This document shows, piece by piece, positions 16,630 to 24,438 of a stretch of 64,000 bases of DNA (position 1 is its first letter; each line of letters opens with the position of its first letter). Origin of the DNA: Streptomyces smyrnaeus. Its GTDB lineage: Bacteria; Actinomycetota; Actinomycetes; Streptomycetales; Streptomycetaceae. The position numbers were made by a program, and so were the translations under genes. The notes beneath the pieces are model-generated. The model did no database searches and was not told the origin of the DNA. It was given only the letters and a program-made list of their open reading frames with translations. The stretch covers positions 305,112-369,111 of the forward strand of contig NZ_JAFFZM010000005.1 in the NCBI RefSeq assembly GCF_017676345.1, given 5' to 3'.

Positions 16630-16941
16630 ATGCTCAAACGCACAGTTCTCGCCGCCGCCGCACTGGCCGCCACCGCGATCCTCGCCGGTGCCGGGTCCGC
16701 GGCCGCCTGCCCCGAGGACGAGAACGGCCGCGACGACCACGGCATGACCCAGCCGCAGCAGGCCCAGCAGCCGAAGCAGCAGGCCAAGGACAACCAGGGC
16801 GCCATGTCCTCGCCGGCGGACCAGGGAGCCATGCGGCCGCAGCAGCAGGGCCGGATGGACGACCAGGGCCGTACGGACGGCATGCACGACAGCATGCGCC
16901 CCATGAGCCCCATGGGGCCGGGGAGCATGCCCGGCATGTGA
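16630..16941 (+). CDS. Small secreted Gln/Met/Asp-rich protein
   Basis: This 103-residue protein has a clear signal peptide: MLKRT start, hydrophobic core to about residue 18, and cleavage after SAAA near residue 26. The mature part is low-complexity, dominated by Gln, Pro, Asp, Met and Gly (PQQAQQPKQQ, repeated DQG and PM/GM steps), with a single Cys. It is probably an unstructured exported protein. The methionine-rich end (MRPMSPMGPGSMPGM) could bind soft metals such as copper, but that is speculation. GGAAAGG precedes the ATG. Confidence 0.7.
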   Translation: MLKRTVLAAAALAATAILAGAGSAAACPEDENGRDDHGMTQPQQAQQPKQQAKDNQGAMSSPADQGAMRPQQQGRMDDQGRTDGMHDSMRPMSPMGPGSMPGM

Positions 16942-16945
16942 CGGC

Positions 16946-17009
16946 CGGCTGCCATCCGGCAGCCGTCCCGCAGACGAAGGGCGCGGCCTACGTGGGAGCC
17001 GCGCCCTTC
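16946..17009 (+). terminator. Tandem hairpins after the secreted-protein gene
   Basis: Two perfect hairpins follow the stop codon. The first is an 8-bp stem with loop ATCC (16946-16965). The second is a 12-bp stem (16976-16987 and 16998-17009) with a 10-base loop. They likely end transcription before the erm leader. Confidence 0.75.
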
Positions 17010-17198
17010 CTGCGTGCTGGGCACCGGGTGGGGCCCTGCCGGGAGAGGACCTGGCGGGAGAGGGCGCCGGGTATGAGGGCCCTGCGCGAGAGGGCCCCAC
17101 GAGCGACTGCCCGGCGCGCCGGACCGCAGTGCGCCGGGCCTGCCGCACTGCGGTCCGCGGCGCGCGGCAGCCGGCGTCCCCACGGGCCCGAAATCCAG

Positions 17199-17227
17199 TT
17201 GGCGCTGCCGAGGACAGCACCTACAGT
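17199..17227 (+). promoter_or_regulatory. Vegetative-type promoter of the erm leader
   Basis: TTGGCG (17199-17204) and TACAGT (17222-17227) are separated by exactly 17 bases, matching a housekeeping sigma promoter. The ATG of the cysteine-rich mini-ORF begins 7 bases after the -10 element. Transcription would therefore start at or very near that ATG and give a leaderless first cistron. Confidence 0.7.
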
Positions 17228-17234
17228 GCGCCTC

Positions 17235-17312
17235 ATGTCTGCCTCTTCCTGCGCCTGCGCGGCCTGCACCTGCGCCGCGTGCTGCGCCGTCACGCGGATC
17301 CGCCGCCCTTAG
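17235..17312 (+). CDS. Cysteine-rich 25-residue leader peptide upstream of erm
   Basis: The ORF starts with ATG at the predicted transcription start and ends at TAG. Six of its 25 residues are Cys (positions 6, 8, 11, 13, 16, 17), interspersed with Ala and Thr, and it ends with an Arg-rich tail (TRIRRP). The stop codon lies inside a hairpin. This is the architecture of a ribosome-monitored attenuator: slow translation of Cys or Arg codons, or drug-stalled ribosomes, would change the folding of downstream RNA. It is too short for domain analysis, and its function is inferred from context. Confidence 0.6.
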   Translation: MSASSCACAACTCAACCAVTRIRRP

Positions 17313-17318
17313 CGGCGG
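17300..17318 (+). promoter_or_regulatory. Hairpin over the leader-peptide stop codon
   Basis: CCGCCGC (17300-17306) and GCGGCGG (17312-17318) pair around the loop CCTTA. The leader TAG falls across the loop and second arm. Position and stability fit an attenuator or pausing hairpin sensed by the translating ribosome. Confidence 0.55.
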
Positions 17319-17401
17319 CCCACTCTCCTCACGAGCGCCCCTTCGGGAGCTGACGGGAACACACGAGCGTCCCAGGAGAACCGCCGCTTCAGCGCGTCAG
17401 C

Positions 17402-17428
17402 GCCGGGCGGCCCGTCGTGCTGCCCGGC
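17402..17428 (+). promoter_or_regulatory. Second hairpin just upstream of the erm ribosome binding site
   Basis: GCCGGGC and GCCCGGC arms flank a 13-base loop and end 15 bases before the GGAGG of erm. Alternative pairing with the upstream hairpin region could expose or hide the erm start. Confidence 0.5.
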
Positions 17429-17453
17429 TTCCCACGAAGCCGCGGAGGACCCC

Positions 17454-18353
17454 GTGCCCAGGCACAGCACCCGACACCACGAAGGCCGTCACGAGCTCGG
17501 CCAGAACTTCCTCACCGATCCGGCCACGATCGGCACTTTCGTCACTCTCGTCGCGGAAACCACAGGCCCCGTCGTCGAGATCGGCGGCGGCGACGGCGCG
17601 CTGACGCTGCCGCTGCAGCGCCTGGGCCGCCCGCTGACCGTACTGGAGACCGACGCCCGCACCGCCGACCGCCTCCGGCGGCGTACGGCCGCCTCGACCA
17701 CCGTCCTGCACGCCGACTTCCTGCGCTGGAAAGCGCCGCGGGCACCCCATGTCCTGGCCGGCAACCTCCCGTTCCACCGCACCACCGCGATGCTCCGCCG
17801 CATCCTGCACGCGTCCGAGTGGACCGACGCGGTGCTCCTCGTCCAGTGGGAGGTGGCGCGGCGCCGCGCGGGCGTGGGCGGCGCGACGATGATGACGGCG
17901 CAGTGGTGGCCCTGGTACGACTTCCGGCTGATCCAGCGGGTACCGGCGGCGGCCTTCCGGCCCCGGCCCGGGGTGGACGGCGGACTGATGACGCTCACCC
18001 GCCGTGCCGAACCGCTGCTGGACTCCCATGAGCGGCACCGCTACCAGGACTTCGTCCACCGGGTGTTCACCGGCCCCGGCCGCGGCCTGGCCGAGATCCT
18101 TCCGGCGGCGGTACGCGGCAGCGGAGGCGGACACGGTGGCGGACAGGGAGGTGGACCGTCCCGGGGCCGAATCCACGGCTGGCTGCGCGGTCACGGTGTC
18201 CGCCCGGACGCGCTGCCCAAATCGCTGACGGCGACGCAGTGGGCGGAGCTCTACCACTTCACCGCCCGTACCGCCCGTACCTCCCGTACCGCGAACGGGC
18301 GGCAGGCGGGCGGCACTCGCGTCCGGCGCCGGACGACTGTCAGTGGCGAGTGA
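17454..18353 (+). CDS. Erm-family 23S rRNA (adenine-N6) methyltransferase
   Basis: This 299-residue protein starts at GTG with GGAGG 5 bases upstream. Rossmann methyltransferase motifs are in order: GQNFLTDP (about residue 16), EIGGGDGALTLPL (motif I, about 42), LETDAR (about 63), HADFL (about 87) and catalytic NLPFH (motif IV, about 103). LLVQWEVARRRAGVGGATMMTAQWWPWYDF is an Erm hallmark that separates it from KsgA. It should methylate A2058 and protect ribosomes from macrolides, lincosamides and streptogramin B. The C-terminal domain holds a Gly-rich insert (about 222-238). No macrolide pathway is visible in this window, so it may be intrinsic resistance. Confidence 0.92.
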   Translation: MPRHSTRHHEGRHELGQNFLTDPATIGTFVTLVAETTGPVVEIGGGDGALTLPLQRLGRPLTVLETDARTADRLRRRTAASTTVLHADFLRWKAPRAPHVLAGNLPFHRTTAMLRRILHASEWTDAVLLVQWEVARRRAGVGGATMMTAQWWPWYDFRLIQRVPAAAFRPRPGVDGGLMTLTRRAEPLLDSHERHRYQDFVHRVFTGPGRGLAEILPAAVRGSGGGHGGGQGGGPSRGRIHGWLRGHGVRPDALPKSLTATQWAELYHFTARTARTSRTANGRQAGGTRVRRRTTVSGE

Positions 18354-18450
18354 CAGACTCCTGAACATCCGTAACCATCATGCTGGCTGCGTGTGGACGG
18401 AAGGCCCCGCCGACAGCGCGGCGGGGCCGCTCAGCGAACGGAGGGACGGG

Positions 18451-18879
18451 ATGACGGACGTGTCAGGCAGTGGGGGAGGCCGGAAGTTCCGAGCCGTCAC
18501 GGCGCTCCAACGTCATGTGGTCAACCCGCTCTCCCGCCGGATGCCCGGCCAGATCCTGCTGGAGACCACGGGCCGCACCACCGGCCGTCCGCGCCGCACC
18601 CCGGTCGGCGGGCGCCGGGTGGGGCAGCAGTTCTGGCTGGTGTCCGAGCACGGCACCAGATCGCAGTACGTCCGCAACATCCAGGCCGACCCGCGTGTGC
18701 GGGTGCGCGTGTCCGGCCGCTGGTACACCGGTACGGCCCACCCCCTCCCGGAGGACGACCCGAAGGCCCGCCTCGCCACCCTGCCCCGCCTCAACAGCGC
18801 CGTGGTCCGCGCGGTCGGCACCGAGTTGCTGACCATCCGCGTCGACCTCGACGCCGACCGAGTCGACGGAGCCGACTGA
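18451..18879 (+). CDS. Deazaflavin (F420)-dependent nitroreductase-family protein
   Basis: This 142-residue split beta-barrel protein of the DDN/FDOR type has LETTGRTTGRPRRTPVG (about residues 41-57). QFWLVSEHG and YVRNIQADPRVRVRVSGRWYTG are typical F420-phosphate binding features. It probably reduces quinones or similar electrophiles with F420H2. GGAGGG precedes the ATG. A hairpin 31 bases after the stop probably ends the transcript. Confidence 0.85.
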   Translation: MTDVSGSGGGRKFRAVTALQRHVVNPLSRRMPGQILLETTGRTTGRPRRTPVGGRRVGQQFWLVSEHGTRSQYVRNIQADPRVRVRVSGRWYTGTAHPLPEDDPKARLATLPRLNSAVVRAVGTELLTIRVDLDADRVDGAD

Positions 18880-18910
18880 GCCGACCGTGCCCAGAGCCGC
18901 GCCCGGACAC

Positions 18911-18930
18911 CTCCGCCCTCCAGGGCGGAG
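18911..18930 (+). terminator. Hairpin after the DDN-like gene
   Basis: Perfect 8-bp arms CTCCGCCC and GGGCGGAG with a TCCA loop lie shortly after the stop codon. Confidence 0.65.
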
Positions 18931-19087
18931 GGCGCAAGGCGAGGGGCCGAGCGGGGCTTCGGAACGCCGGGCCCGGGTCACCTCCGCATGGTGGCCGCGG
19001 CATAGCCCACATGTGACCGCCGATCCACCGAGTCCTCCCGGGCAGCCGCCGAAAACCGATCGACAGACCCGTCCGCGACACATTGTG

Positions 19088-20041
19088 ATGGCTCCGACTG
19101 CCCGCCGTACTGAGCGGGCCGAGCGACCGCAGGAGCTGTTCTTGACGACCGGGGGAACCGCGGATCTCCGCCCCGCGATCGATGCCGCACTGGCCAGGCG
19201 ACTGGTCGATACGCAGTTCCCGCAGTGGGCCCGGCTGCCTCTCGAACTGCTCGATCCGGCCGGCTCGGACCATGTGATCTACCGGCTGGGGGAGGAGCTG
19301 TCCGTCCGGCTGCCCCGCCACGTCGGGGCCATCGGGCAGGCCAGGAAGGAGGCCGAGTGGCTTCCCCGGCTCGCCCCGCAGCTGCCCCTGGCCGTCCCCG
19401 TGCCGGTGGGGGTGGGTGAGCCCGACTTCGGCTATCCGTGGCCGTGGGCGGTGTCGCGCTGGCTGGACGGAGAGGTGGCGACCGCCGAGGCGCTGGCCGA
19501 CTCGTCCCGGGCCGCCCTCCAGCTGGCGGAGTTCCTCACCGCCCTTCAGCACTGCACGCCCGAGGACTTCCCGTCCGAGGAGGCCCGCGGCGACCTGGCC
19601 GCCGAATCGCTGGCCGACCGGGACCGGGCGACACGGGCCGCCATCGCGCAGGTCGACGGCGTATTCGATGCTGCGGCCATGACCGGGCTGTGGGACGCGG
19701 CGCTGAGCGCCCCGGCGTGGGGCGGCCCTCCGGTCTGGTTCCACGGCGACTTCCACACCGGCAACCTGCTGACCGTAGGCGGCCACCTCAGCGCGGTCAT
19801 CGACTTCGGCGGGCTCGGCATCGGCGACCCCGCCTGCGACCTGACCATCGCCTTCACCCTGATGTCGGCCGGGAGCCGGGCTGCCTTCCGGGCGGCGCTC
19901 GGCGTGGACGACGCCACCTGGACCCGGGGCCGTGGCTGGGCCCTGGCCACCGGCCTGAACGCCTACACCTCCTACGCCGCGTTCGATCCATGGGTCGCCG
20001 CACAGACCACGCGGCAGATCACCGAGGCCCTGATCGGCTGA
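19088..20041 (+). CDS. Aminoglycoside phosphotransferase (APH)-like kinase
   Basis: The chosen ATG gives 317 residues. Kinase-like features are RLGEELSVRLPR (about residues 67-78), the catalytic loop HGDFHTGNLL (about 218-227) and the metal-binding VIDFGGLGIGDPACDL (about 235-250). The family phosphorylates aminoglycosides, macrolides or small metabolites. Closeness to erm is suggestive of resistance, but many streptomycete APH-like proteins are not drug kinases. No clear ribosome binding site precedes the start, and a GTG one codon upstream is possible. Confidence 0.82.
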   Translation: MAPTARRTERAERPQELFLTTGGTADLRPAIDAALARRLVDTQFPQWARLPLELLDPAGSDHVIYRLGEELSVRLPRHVGAIGQARKEAEWLPRLAPQLPLAVPVPVGVGEPDFGYPWPWAVSRWLDGEVATAEALADSSRAALQLAEFLTALQHCTPEDFPSEEARGDLAAESLADRDRATRAAIAQVDGVFDAAAMTGLWDAALSAPAWGGPPVWFHGDFHTGNLLTVGGHLSAVIDFGGLGIGDPACDLTIAFTLMSAGSRAAFRAALGVDDATWTRGRGWALATGLNAYTSYAAFDPWVAAQTTRQITEALIG

Positions 20042-20045
20042 GCAA

Positions 20046-20093
20046 CCGGCTCACCAGCCCACCGGCTCAGCAGCCCACCGGCTCAGCAGCCCA
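20046..20093. repeat. Three tandem copies of a 16-bp unit after the APH-like gene
   Basis: The unit CCGGCTCAGCAGCCCA repeats three times back to back (the first copy has one change) and is followed by a partial fourth. It begins just after the stop codon. Confidence 0.8.
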
Positions 20094-20197
20094 CCGGCCC
20101 TCCCGGGGCTGAGCCCCCGCCTTCGGCCTGCTCGCGGGCGGCGGCACCGACTCGTCCCTGAGACCCAGGTGTACAGGTCACCCCTGTCCGGGGCCGG

Positions 20198-20446
20198 TCA
20201 TGTGAAGGAGGTCTCGTTCCACGTGTCGTTGTCGCTCAAGTCGTCGCACCGGGTGGATCGCCCCTCACCCGGGGACTCGAGCACGAGTACGTCGACGTCC
20301 GGGGCCGTCGAGCACAGGACGGGCAACTGGTTGACGGGGTCGGTCGTCTGCGGGGGCGCGGCAGCCAACGTCGCCGCCACGGCGAAGCCGCCCAGCAGCC
20401 CGGCGAGGAGCCGCCTGCGCCGACCGGTGAGAGTCTGGTGGACCAT
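20198..20446 (-). CDS. Small secreted protein, 82 residues
   Basis: GGAGG precedes the ATG. A basic start (MVHQTLTGRRRR) is followed by a hydrophobic segment (LLAGLLGGFAVAATLAAA), giving a signal peptide cleaved near residue 29. The mature about 53 residues carry two cysteines, likely one disulfide. No family recognised. It is divergent from the cis-prenyltransferase region. Confidence 0.65.
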   Translation of the reverse strand: MVHQTLTGRRRRLLAGLLGGFAVAATLAAAPPQTTDPVNQLPVLCSTAPDVDVLVLESPGEGRSTRCDDLSDNDTWNETSFT

Positions 20447-20853
20447 GAGAACCTCCGAAGAGCGAGTGCGGGCCCGCTCGGGCCCTGCACCGTGCTTCCC
20501 GGATCTCCTGTGTCCGCCAACCGCACACGGCGCGTCATCACCCCGGCGAGTGAGGTTTCAGGTCTGACCGGAAGCTGCACGCTGCAGGACGGATACGTGC
20601 GTCGCCGGCCCCCGCTCCCGTGCTGCGCCGCCCTTCGGCCCGACGGGATGGCCGCCGTCGCCCCGAACCGGCGCGCCCGGCCCTCCCGCTGCTGCCGCAC
20701 GGCGGGGCCACCGCGGGCGCGAAGGGGCTTCCCGGTCGGCCGACCGGTCTGATTCCCCCATAAGAGGACCACAGCGCATGGATACGACCACTCGCACCTG
20801 GGCATGCACTCGTCGGATCGAGACAGTCGCTCTGCGTGTTCACTGGAGGGTAG
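20447..20853. other. Long upstream region of the cis-prenyltransferase gene, no gene seen
   Basis: About 400 bases separate the divergent secreted-protein gene from the prenyltransferase gene. The open frames here lack ribosome binding sites and family resemblance. The part from about 20750 is less GC-rich and probably carries the promoter, but I could not pick a convincing -35/-10 pair. CTGGAGGG lies just before the prenyltransferase ATG. Confidence 0.5.
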
Positions 20854-21783
20854 ATGGCATCCCGGACCCCTCCCAGGCATGTCGCCTGCATCATGGACGG
20901 CAACGGGCGCTGGGCCCAGCACCGCGGGCTGGAGCGCACCCAGGGCCATATGGCCGCCCTGGCCGCCCTCGACGCGGTCGTGGACGGTGCGTTGGAGCAG
21001 GAGGTCGAGTGGCTGTCGCTGTTCGCCTTCTCCACGGAGAACTGGTCACGCCCGGCGGAAGAGGTCGGCTTCCTGGTGAACTTCCTCGCCCAGCACTTCA
21101 TCGGCCGGAAAGCACAGGCCATGCACGAGCGCGGAGTGCGCCTGCGCGTGCTGGGCAGTGAGGACGCCCGCATCCCCGAAGTGGTGATGGACTCACTGCG
21201 CGCCACCGAGGAACTCACCCGCGACAACAGCACCTTGCAGGTGAGCCTGGCGTTCAACTACGGAGGCCGCCAGGACCTGTGCGAGGCCGCGCAATCCCTG
21301 GTCGCCCGGAGAGTTCCGGTCCGGGAGATCACGCCCGAGATCTTCGCCCAGCACCTGCGGCTGCCCGAACTGCCCGACGTCGACCTGCTGCTGCGCACCG
21401 GGGGCGAGCACCGGCTGTCGAACTTCCTGCTGTGGCACTGCGCCTACGCCGAACTCGTCTTCCTCGACGTGCTGTGGCCCGACTTCCGCGTACCGCACTT
21501 CCGGCACGCCCTGGAGCTGTACCACCAGCGACGGCGCCGCTTCGGCACCGTCGACCCGACGGACGCAGCCGACGCTGCCGCCCCCACGGCGGTCACCAGT
21601 GACCCTCGCGCACCCGGCCCGAGCGCGTTGCCCGGCTCCTCCGGGTTGCTGGGCCTGCCCACGGCGATCGCCTCCCATCTGGGCGCCACCTTGTGGGGCG
21701 GGCTGAAGGAGACCGCCCGCTTCACCCTGCAACAGCTCAATGGTGAGTCCGCACAGCCCGCGCGCTCGGACCGCCCGTCGTGA
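20854..21783 (+). CDS. cis-Prenyltransferase (UppS-like polyprenyl diphosphate synthase)
   Basis: This 309-residue protein contains all main cis-prenyltransferase motifs: MDGNGRWAQ with catalytic Asp15, LFAFSTENWSRP (about 53-64), FNYGGRQDL (about 133-141) and LLLRTGGEHRLSNFLLWH (about 176-193). It joins isopentenyl diphosphate units in Z configuration. Beyond residue about 235 a Pro/Ala-rich tail of about 75 residues extends past normal UppS length. Its stop overlaps the next gene (GTGA), a phytoene/squalene synthase-like protein. It is therefore likely a specialised rather than cell-wall enzyme. Confidence 0.9.
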   Translation: MASRTPPRHVACIMDGNGRWAQHRGLERTQGHMAALAALDAVVDGALEQEVEWLSLFAFSTENWSRPAEEVGFLVNFLAQHFIGRKAQAMHERGVRLRVLGSEDARIPEVVMDSLRATEELTRDNSTLQVSLAFNYGGRQDLCEAAQSLVARRVPVREITPEIFAQHLRLPELPDVDLLLRTGGEHRLSNFLLWHCAYAELVFLDVLWPDFRVPHFRHALELYHQRRRRFGTVDPTDAADAAAPTAVTSDPRAPGPSALPGSSGLLGLPTAIASHLGATLWGGLKETARFTLQQLNGESAQPARSDRPS

Positions 21784-22742
21784 CCGTGCCCGGTCTGCCA
21801 GGGCTGGGCCGGCTTCTGTCCCAGGTCACACCCTGGCAGTACGCACTGCACCTGGCCGGGATCCCGCGGGGCCGGCTGCGCGGCGACTACACCGCCGCAG
21901 CACATGTGGTGGCCCGCAGATACCCCGGCGCCTATGTCCCCGCCCGTCTCCTGGTCCCACCGGCCTGGCAACCGCATCTGGTCGCTGTGGGCGCCCTCGG
22001 TATCCATGCCGACTGCCTGGCGGATGCGCCGGCACACCGGTGCGATCCGGCGGCCTTCCACGCCTGGACCGAGCAGGTACGGCAGGGACTTGCCACCGGC
22101 CGGGCCGAACAACCCTTCCTGCGAGCCTTTCTGCACACCGTGCAGGTGCGGTCCATCGACCCCGCCGACGTCCACACCGCCCTGGCAGGACAAGCCGGCC
22201 GCCTGGGAATGACCGGTTACGCCACCGAGCAGGACCACCACGACAACACCGAACTCAGCAACGTCCCAGCCGGCCGCATCCTGCTCGCCGCGTGCGGTGT
22301 CCCGGCCCATCCCCGCAACGAGACCGCGCTGCGACTGGGCGCCGACGCGGTGCAACGCTGGGACGACCTCGCCGACCTGGCCGACGACCTGCGAAACGGC
22401 TTCCTCACCATTCCCGAAGCCGACCTGCTGCGCTTCGACGTCACCCGCGCCGACCTGGAAGCCGGCCGCGACACCCCCGCCGTCAAAGCCCTCCTCGCCC
22501 ACGCCTGCGACAAGGCCCGCGCCGCCTTCGAGGCCGCCCATGCCGCCCTGGACGACGCCGACCCAGCGGTCCAATACATGTGCCGCCCCTGCCTGATGTT
22601 CCTCTCCCAGGGACTCAGGGGCCTGGAACAGCGCGGCACCGCCCTGCTCCGCCCCAGCCGCCGCTGGCACTTCCGCCTCTCACCCGCAGAACTGGTCGAC
22701 GGCACTGTCCGCACCCTCCACCACCGCCTCCACCTCCCCTGA
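21780..22742 (+). CDS. Phytoene/squalene synthase-like protein (class IB terpene synthase candidate)
   Basis: This 320-residue all-helical protein starts at a GTG overlapping the previous stop. Two aspartate-rich regions fit the trans-prenyl head-to-head synthase fold: HADCLAD (about residues 76-82) and RWDDLADLADD (about 192-202). Nearby RRYPGAYVPARLLVP resembles the RSF-type entry region. Overall similarity to true phytoene or squalene synthases looks weak. The tight coupling suggests it uses the Z-prenyl product of the upstream enzyme. Whether it cyclises, couples or hydrolyses that substrate is unknown. Confidence 0.72.
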   Translation: MTVPGLPGLGRLLSQVTPWQYALHLAGIPRGRLRGDYTAAAHVVARRYPGAYVPARLLVPPAWQPHLVAVGALGIHADCLADAPAHRCDPAAFHAWTEQVRQGLATGRAEQPFLRAFLHTVQVRSIDPADVHTALAGQAGRLGMTGYATEQDHHDNTELSNVPAGRILLAACGVPAHPRNETALRLGADAVQRWDDLADLADDLRNGFLTIPEADLLRFDVTRADLEAGRDTPAVKALLAHACDKARAAFEAAHAALDDADPAVQYMCRPCLMFLSQGLRGLEQRGTALLRPSRRWHFRLSPAELVDGTVRTLHHRLHLP

Positions 22743-23016
22743 CCCACCCCACCGTCACGACCCCCGCGCCACGCCGGCCGGCGGCGCCCGATGTGCGTTC
22801 GGTGGCGGAGGAAGCCGCCGGCATCGGGCTGGCTGAGGGCGGGACCAGCACGACGCCGGCAGAGAGTGGTTGGGGCACATCGACCCGGCGTTGCCGGCCC
22901 GGGGCGACGACAAGCCGGAGGCCGCGCCGACGTTGGCTCAGGCCGCACAGAGAACACTCAGGACGGGTCGAGCATTTCGGCCCGTCTGCACAGGCACGGC
23001 GGCGAAGATGGGCGGC
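22743..23016. other. Intergenic region, no supported gene
   Basis: About 270 bases after the terpene pair contain an in-frame extension of the next gene (GHIDPALPARGDDKPEAAPTL) that may be coding or a degenerate remnant. No hairpin or repeat stands out. Confidence 0.4.
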
Positions 23017-23460
23017 ATGAGTGACTGGACGGTGATCGGCCTCATCGATGAGGACGCCCGGATCCTGCACGTGGCCGCGGTCTTCCCCGGCGATGTCACC
23101 CGGGCTGCCGGGACCCCACGGACTGATGGCTTCCGGCCCATCATCCGCGCAGTGGCCGCAGCGACGAGCGCGGAGGCCGCGTCCCGGGTGCGAGCTGAGG
23201 TCGAGGGCGCCGAGCCGATGCCTGCCGGCGGGGGCTGCTTCTCCTGTCGCAACCTCCGGAGTGGCGATCTGCGCGTCCGTGACGCGTTCGGCCACGACCA
23301 GCACGGGCACCGGCTGTCGAACCTGATGATGCGGGAGGGCTACGGCGACCCCGCGTCGCTCCTCGCGGCCGACCTCACGGTGCTGGATGCGCTGCGGGGC
23401 ATGGGCGACGAGTCGAGGGCCCGGGTACGGCGAGCCCGCCGCCGACTCCGTGGCGCCTGA
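23017..23460 (+). CDS. Hypothetical protein, 147 residues
   Basis: The product starts MSDWTVIGLIDEDARILHVAAVFPG, a plausible beta-strand-rich opening. CFSCRNLRSGDLRVRD contains the CxxC pair, and a helical, arginine-rich C-terminus follows. An ATG three codons upstream is an equally good start. I do not recognise the family. The base composition is a little lower than in flanking genes, and it sits at the left edge of an accessory-looking block. Confidence 0.5.
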   Translation: MSDWTVIGLIDEDARILHVAAVFPGDVTRAAGTPRTDGFRPIIRAVAAATSAEAASRVRAEVEGAEPMPAGGGCFSCRNLRSGDLRVRDAFGHDQHGHRLSNLMMREGYGDPASLLAADLTVLDALRGMGDESRARVRRARRRLRGA

Positions 23461-23720
23461 CTCGTGATCTACGGACGGGACCTGCCCCCACGGACGCGAG
23501 CCTTCCCGGACCGGTCCCACGCCCGGGCGGCCGGGCGGGCGTCCCGCACCCCCGGCTGTCTTGCCTTCGGCCTGCCGCCGCCCCGCCCGCCGTCTTCGTC
23601 CGGCGGGTACACGGTGATCGGTGCAGCCATGACACCACCGGCGCCCGCACCGCGGCCCGCATCTCGGAGGCGCCTGCACCCCGCCGCAGTCAGAGGCACG
23701 ACAGCCGTAGGCTGACGCCG

Positions 23721-24356
23721 ATGATTACCAGTATCGTCTTCGACGTCGGTGAAACCCTCACCCGTGATGACCGTTACTGGGGGCGCTGGGCCGACTGGCT
23801 CGACGTTCCCCGCCACACCCTCTCCGCCCTCGTCGGAGCCGTTGTCGCCCAGGGCCGGGACAACGCCGACGCCATCCGGTTGCTCCGCCCTGGCGTGGAC
23901 CTGGGTGCCGAACGGGCAGCGATGGAGACCGCGGGCCTCGGCGAGGTCCTGGACGACTCGGACCTGTACGACGATGTGCGGCCTGGCTTGGCAGCCCTCC
24001 GGTCTGCTGGCTACCGGGTGCACATTGCTGGGAACCAGACAGCCCGCGTCGGCGAGCTGCTGCGGAGCCTCGACCTTCCGGCCGACACGATCTCCACGTC
24101 CGGCGAGTGGGGGTGCGCCAAACCGACGGCCGCGTTCTTCGAGCGGGTCCTGGCCACGGCGGGAAGCGACCCGGGCGCCACTCTTTACGTGGGTGACCAC
24201 CCGGCGAACGACGTGGCGCCAGCTGCACGGGCGGGACTGCGGACCTGCCTGCTACGCCGTGGACCGTGGGGGCACCTGTGGGCGGACACCGCTGATCCTG
24301 CACCGGACTTCCGCATCGACGGCATCCTCGACTTGCCCACGGTGCTGACCTCATAG
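23721..24356 (+). CDS. HAD-superfamily hydrolase
   Basis: This 211-residue protein has motif I as VFDVGETLT (nucleophile Asp8, with Gly in place of the usual second Asp), motif II in IAGNQT (about residue 104), motif III Lys in CAKPT (about 134) and motif IV in VGDHPANDVAPA (about 156). It has the HAD-IA type cap. It is a phosphatase-like enzyme of unknown substrate. A strong 11-bp-stem terminator follows, separating it from the XRE gene. Confidence 0.88.
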   Translation: MITSIVFDVGETLTRDDRYWGRWADWLDVPRHTLSALVGAVVAQGRDNADAIRLLRPGVDLGAERAAMETAGLGEVLDDSDLYDDVRPGLAALRSAGYRVHIAGNQTARVGELLRSLDLPADTISTSGEWGCAKPTAAFFERVLATAGSDPGATLYVGDHPANDVAPAARAGLRTCLLRRGPWGHLWADTADPAPDFRIDGILDLPTVLTS

Positions 24357-24360
24357 GCGT

Positions 24361-24395
24361 GGTGCCCCGTCAAAGCCGCAGCCTGACGGGGCACC
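24361..24395 (+). terminator. Terminator after the HAD gene
   Basis: GGTGCCCCGTC (24361-24371) and GACGGGGCACC (24385-24395) are perfect 11-base arms around a 13-base loop, beginning 4 bases after the stop codon. Confidence 0.85.
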
Positions 24396-24403
24396 AGTCG
24401 CTA

Positions 24404-24429
24404 CCGTTCTATGTGCCTGCACAGAACGG
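24404..24429. promoter_or_regulatory. Inverted repeat overlapping the XRE gene ribosome binding site
   Basis: CCGTTCT and AGAACGG are perfect 7-base arms separated by 12 bases; the right arm runs into the GGAG before the ATG. It could be an autorepression operator for the XRE protein or an RNA hairpin hiding its ribosome binding site. Confidence 0.55.
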
Positions 24430-24438
24430 AGTACCAGT

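Noticed and set aside
22743..22960. A degenerate transposase or replication gene remnant before the 147-residue protein
   Set aside because: No motif or terminal repeat could be recognised; only a vaguely protein-like stretch is present.
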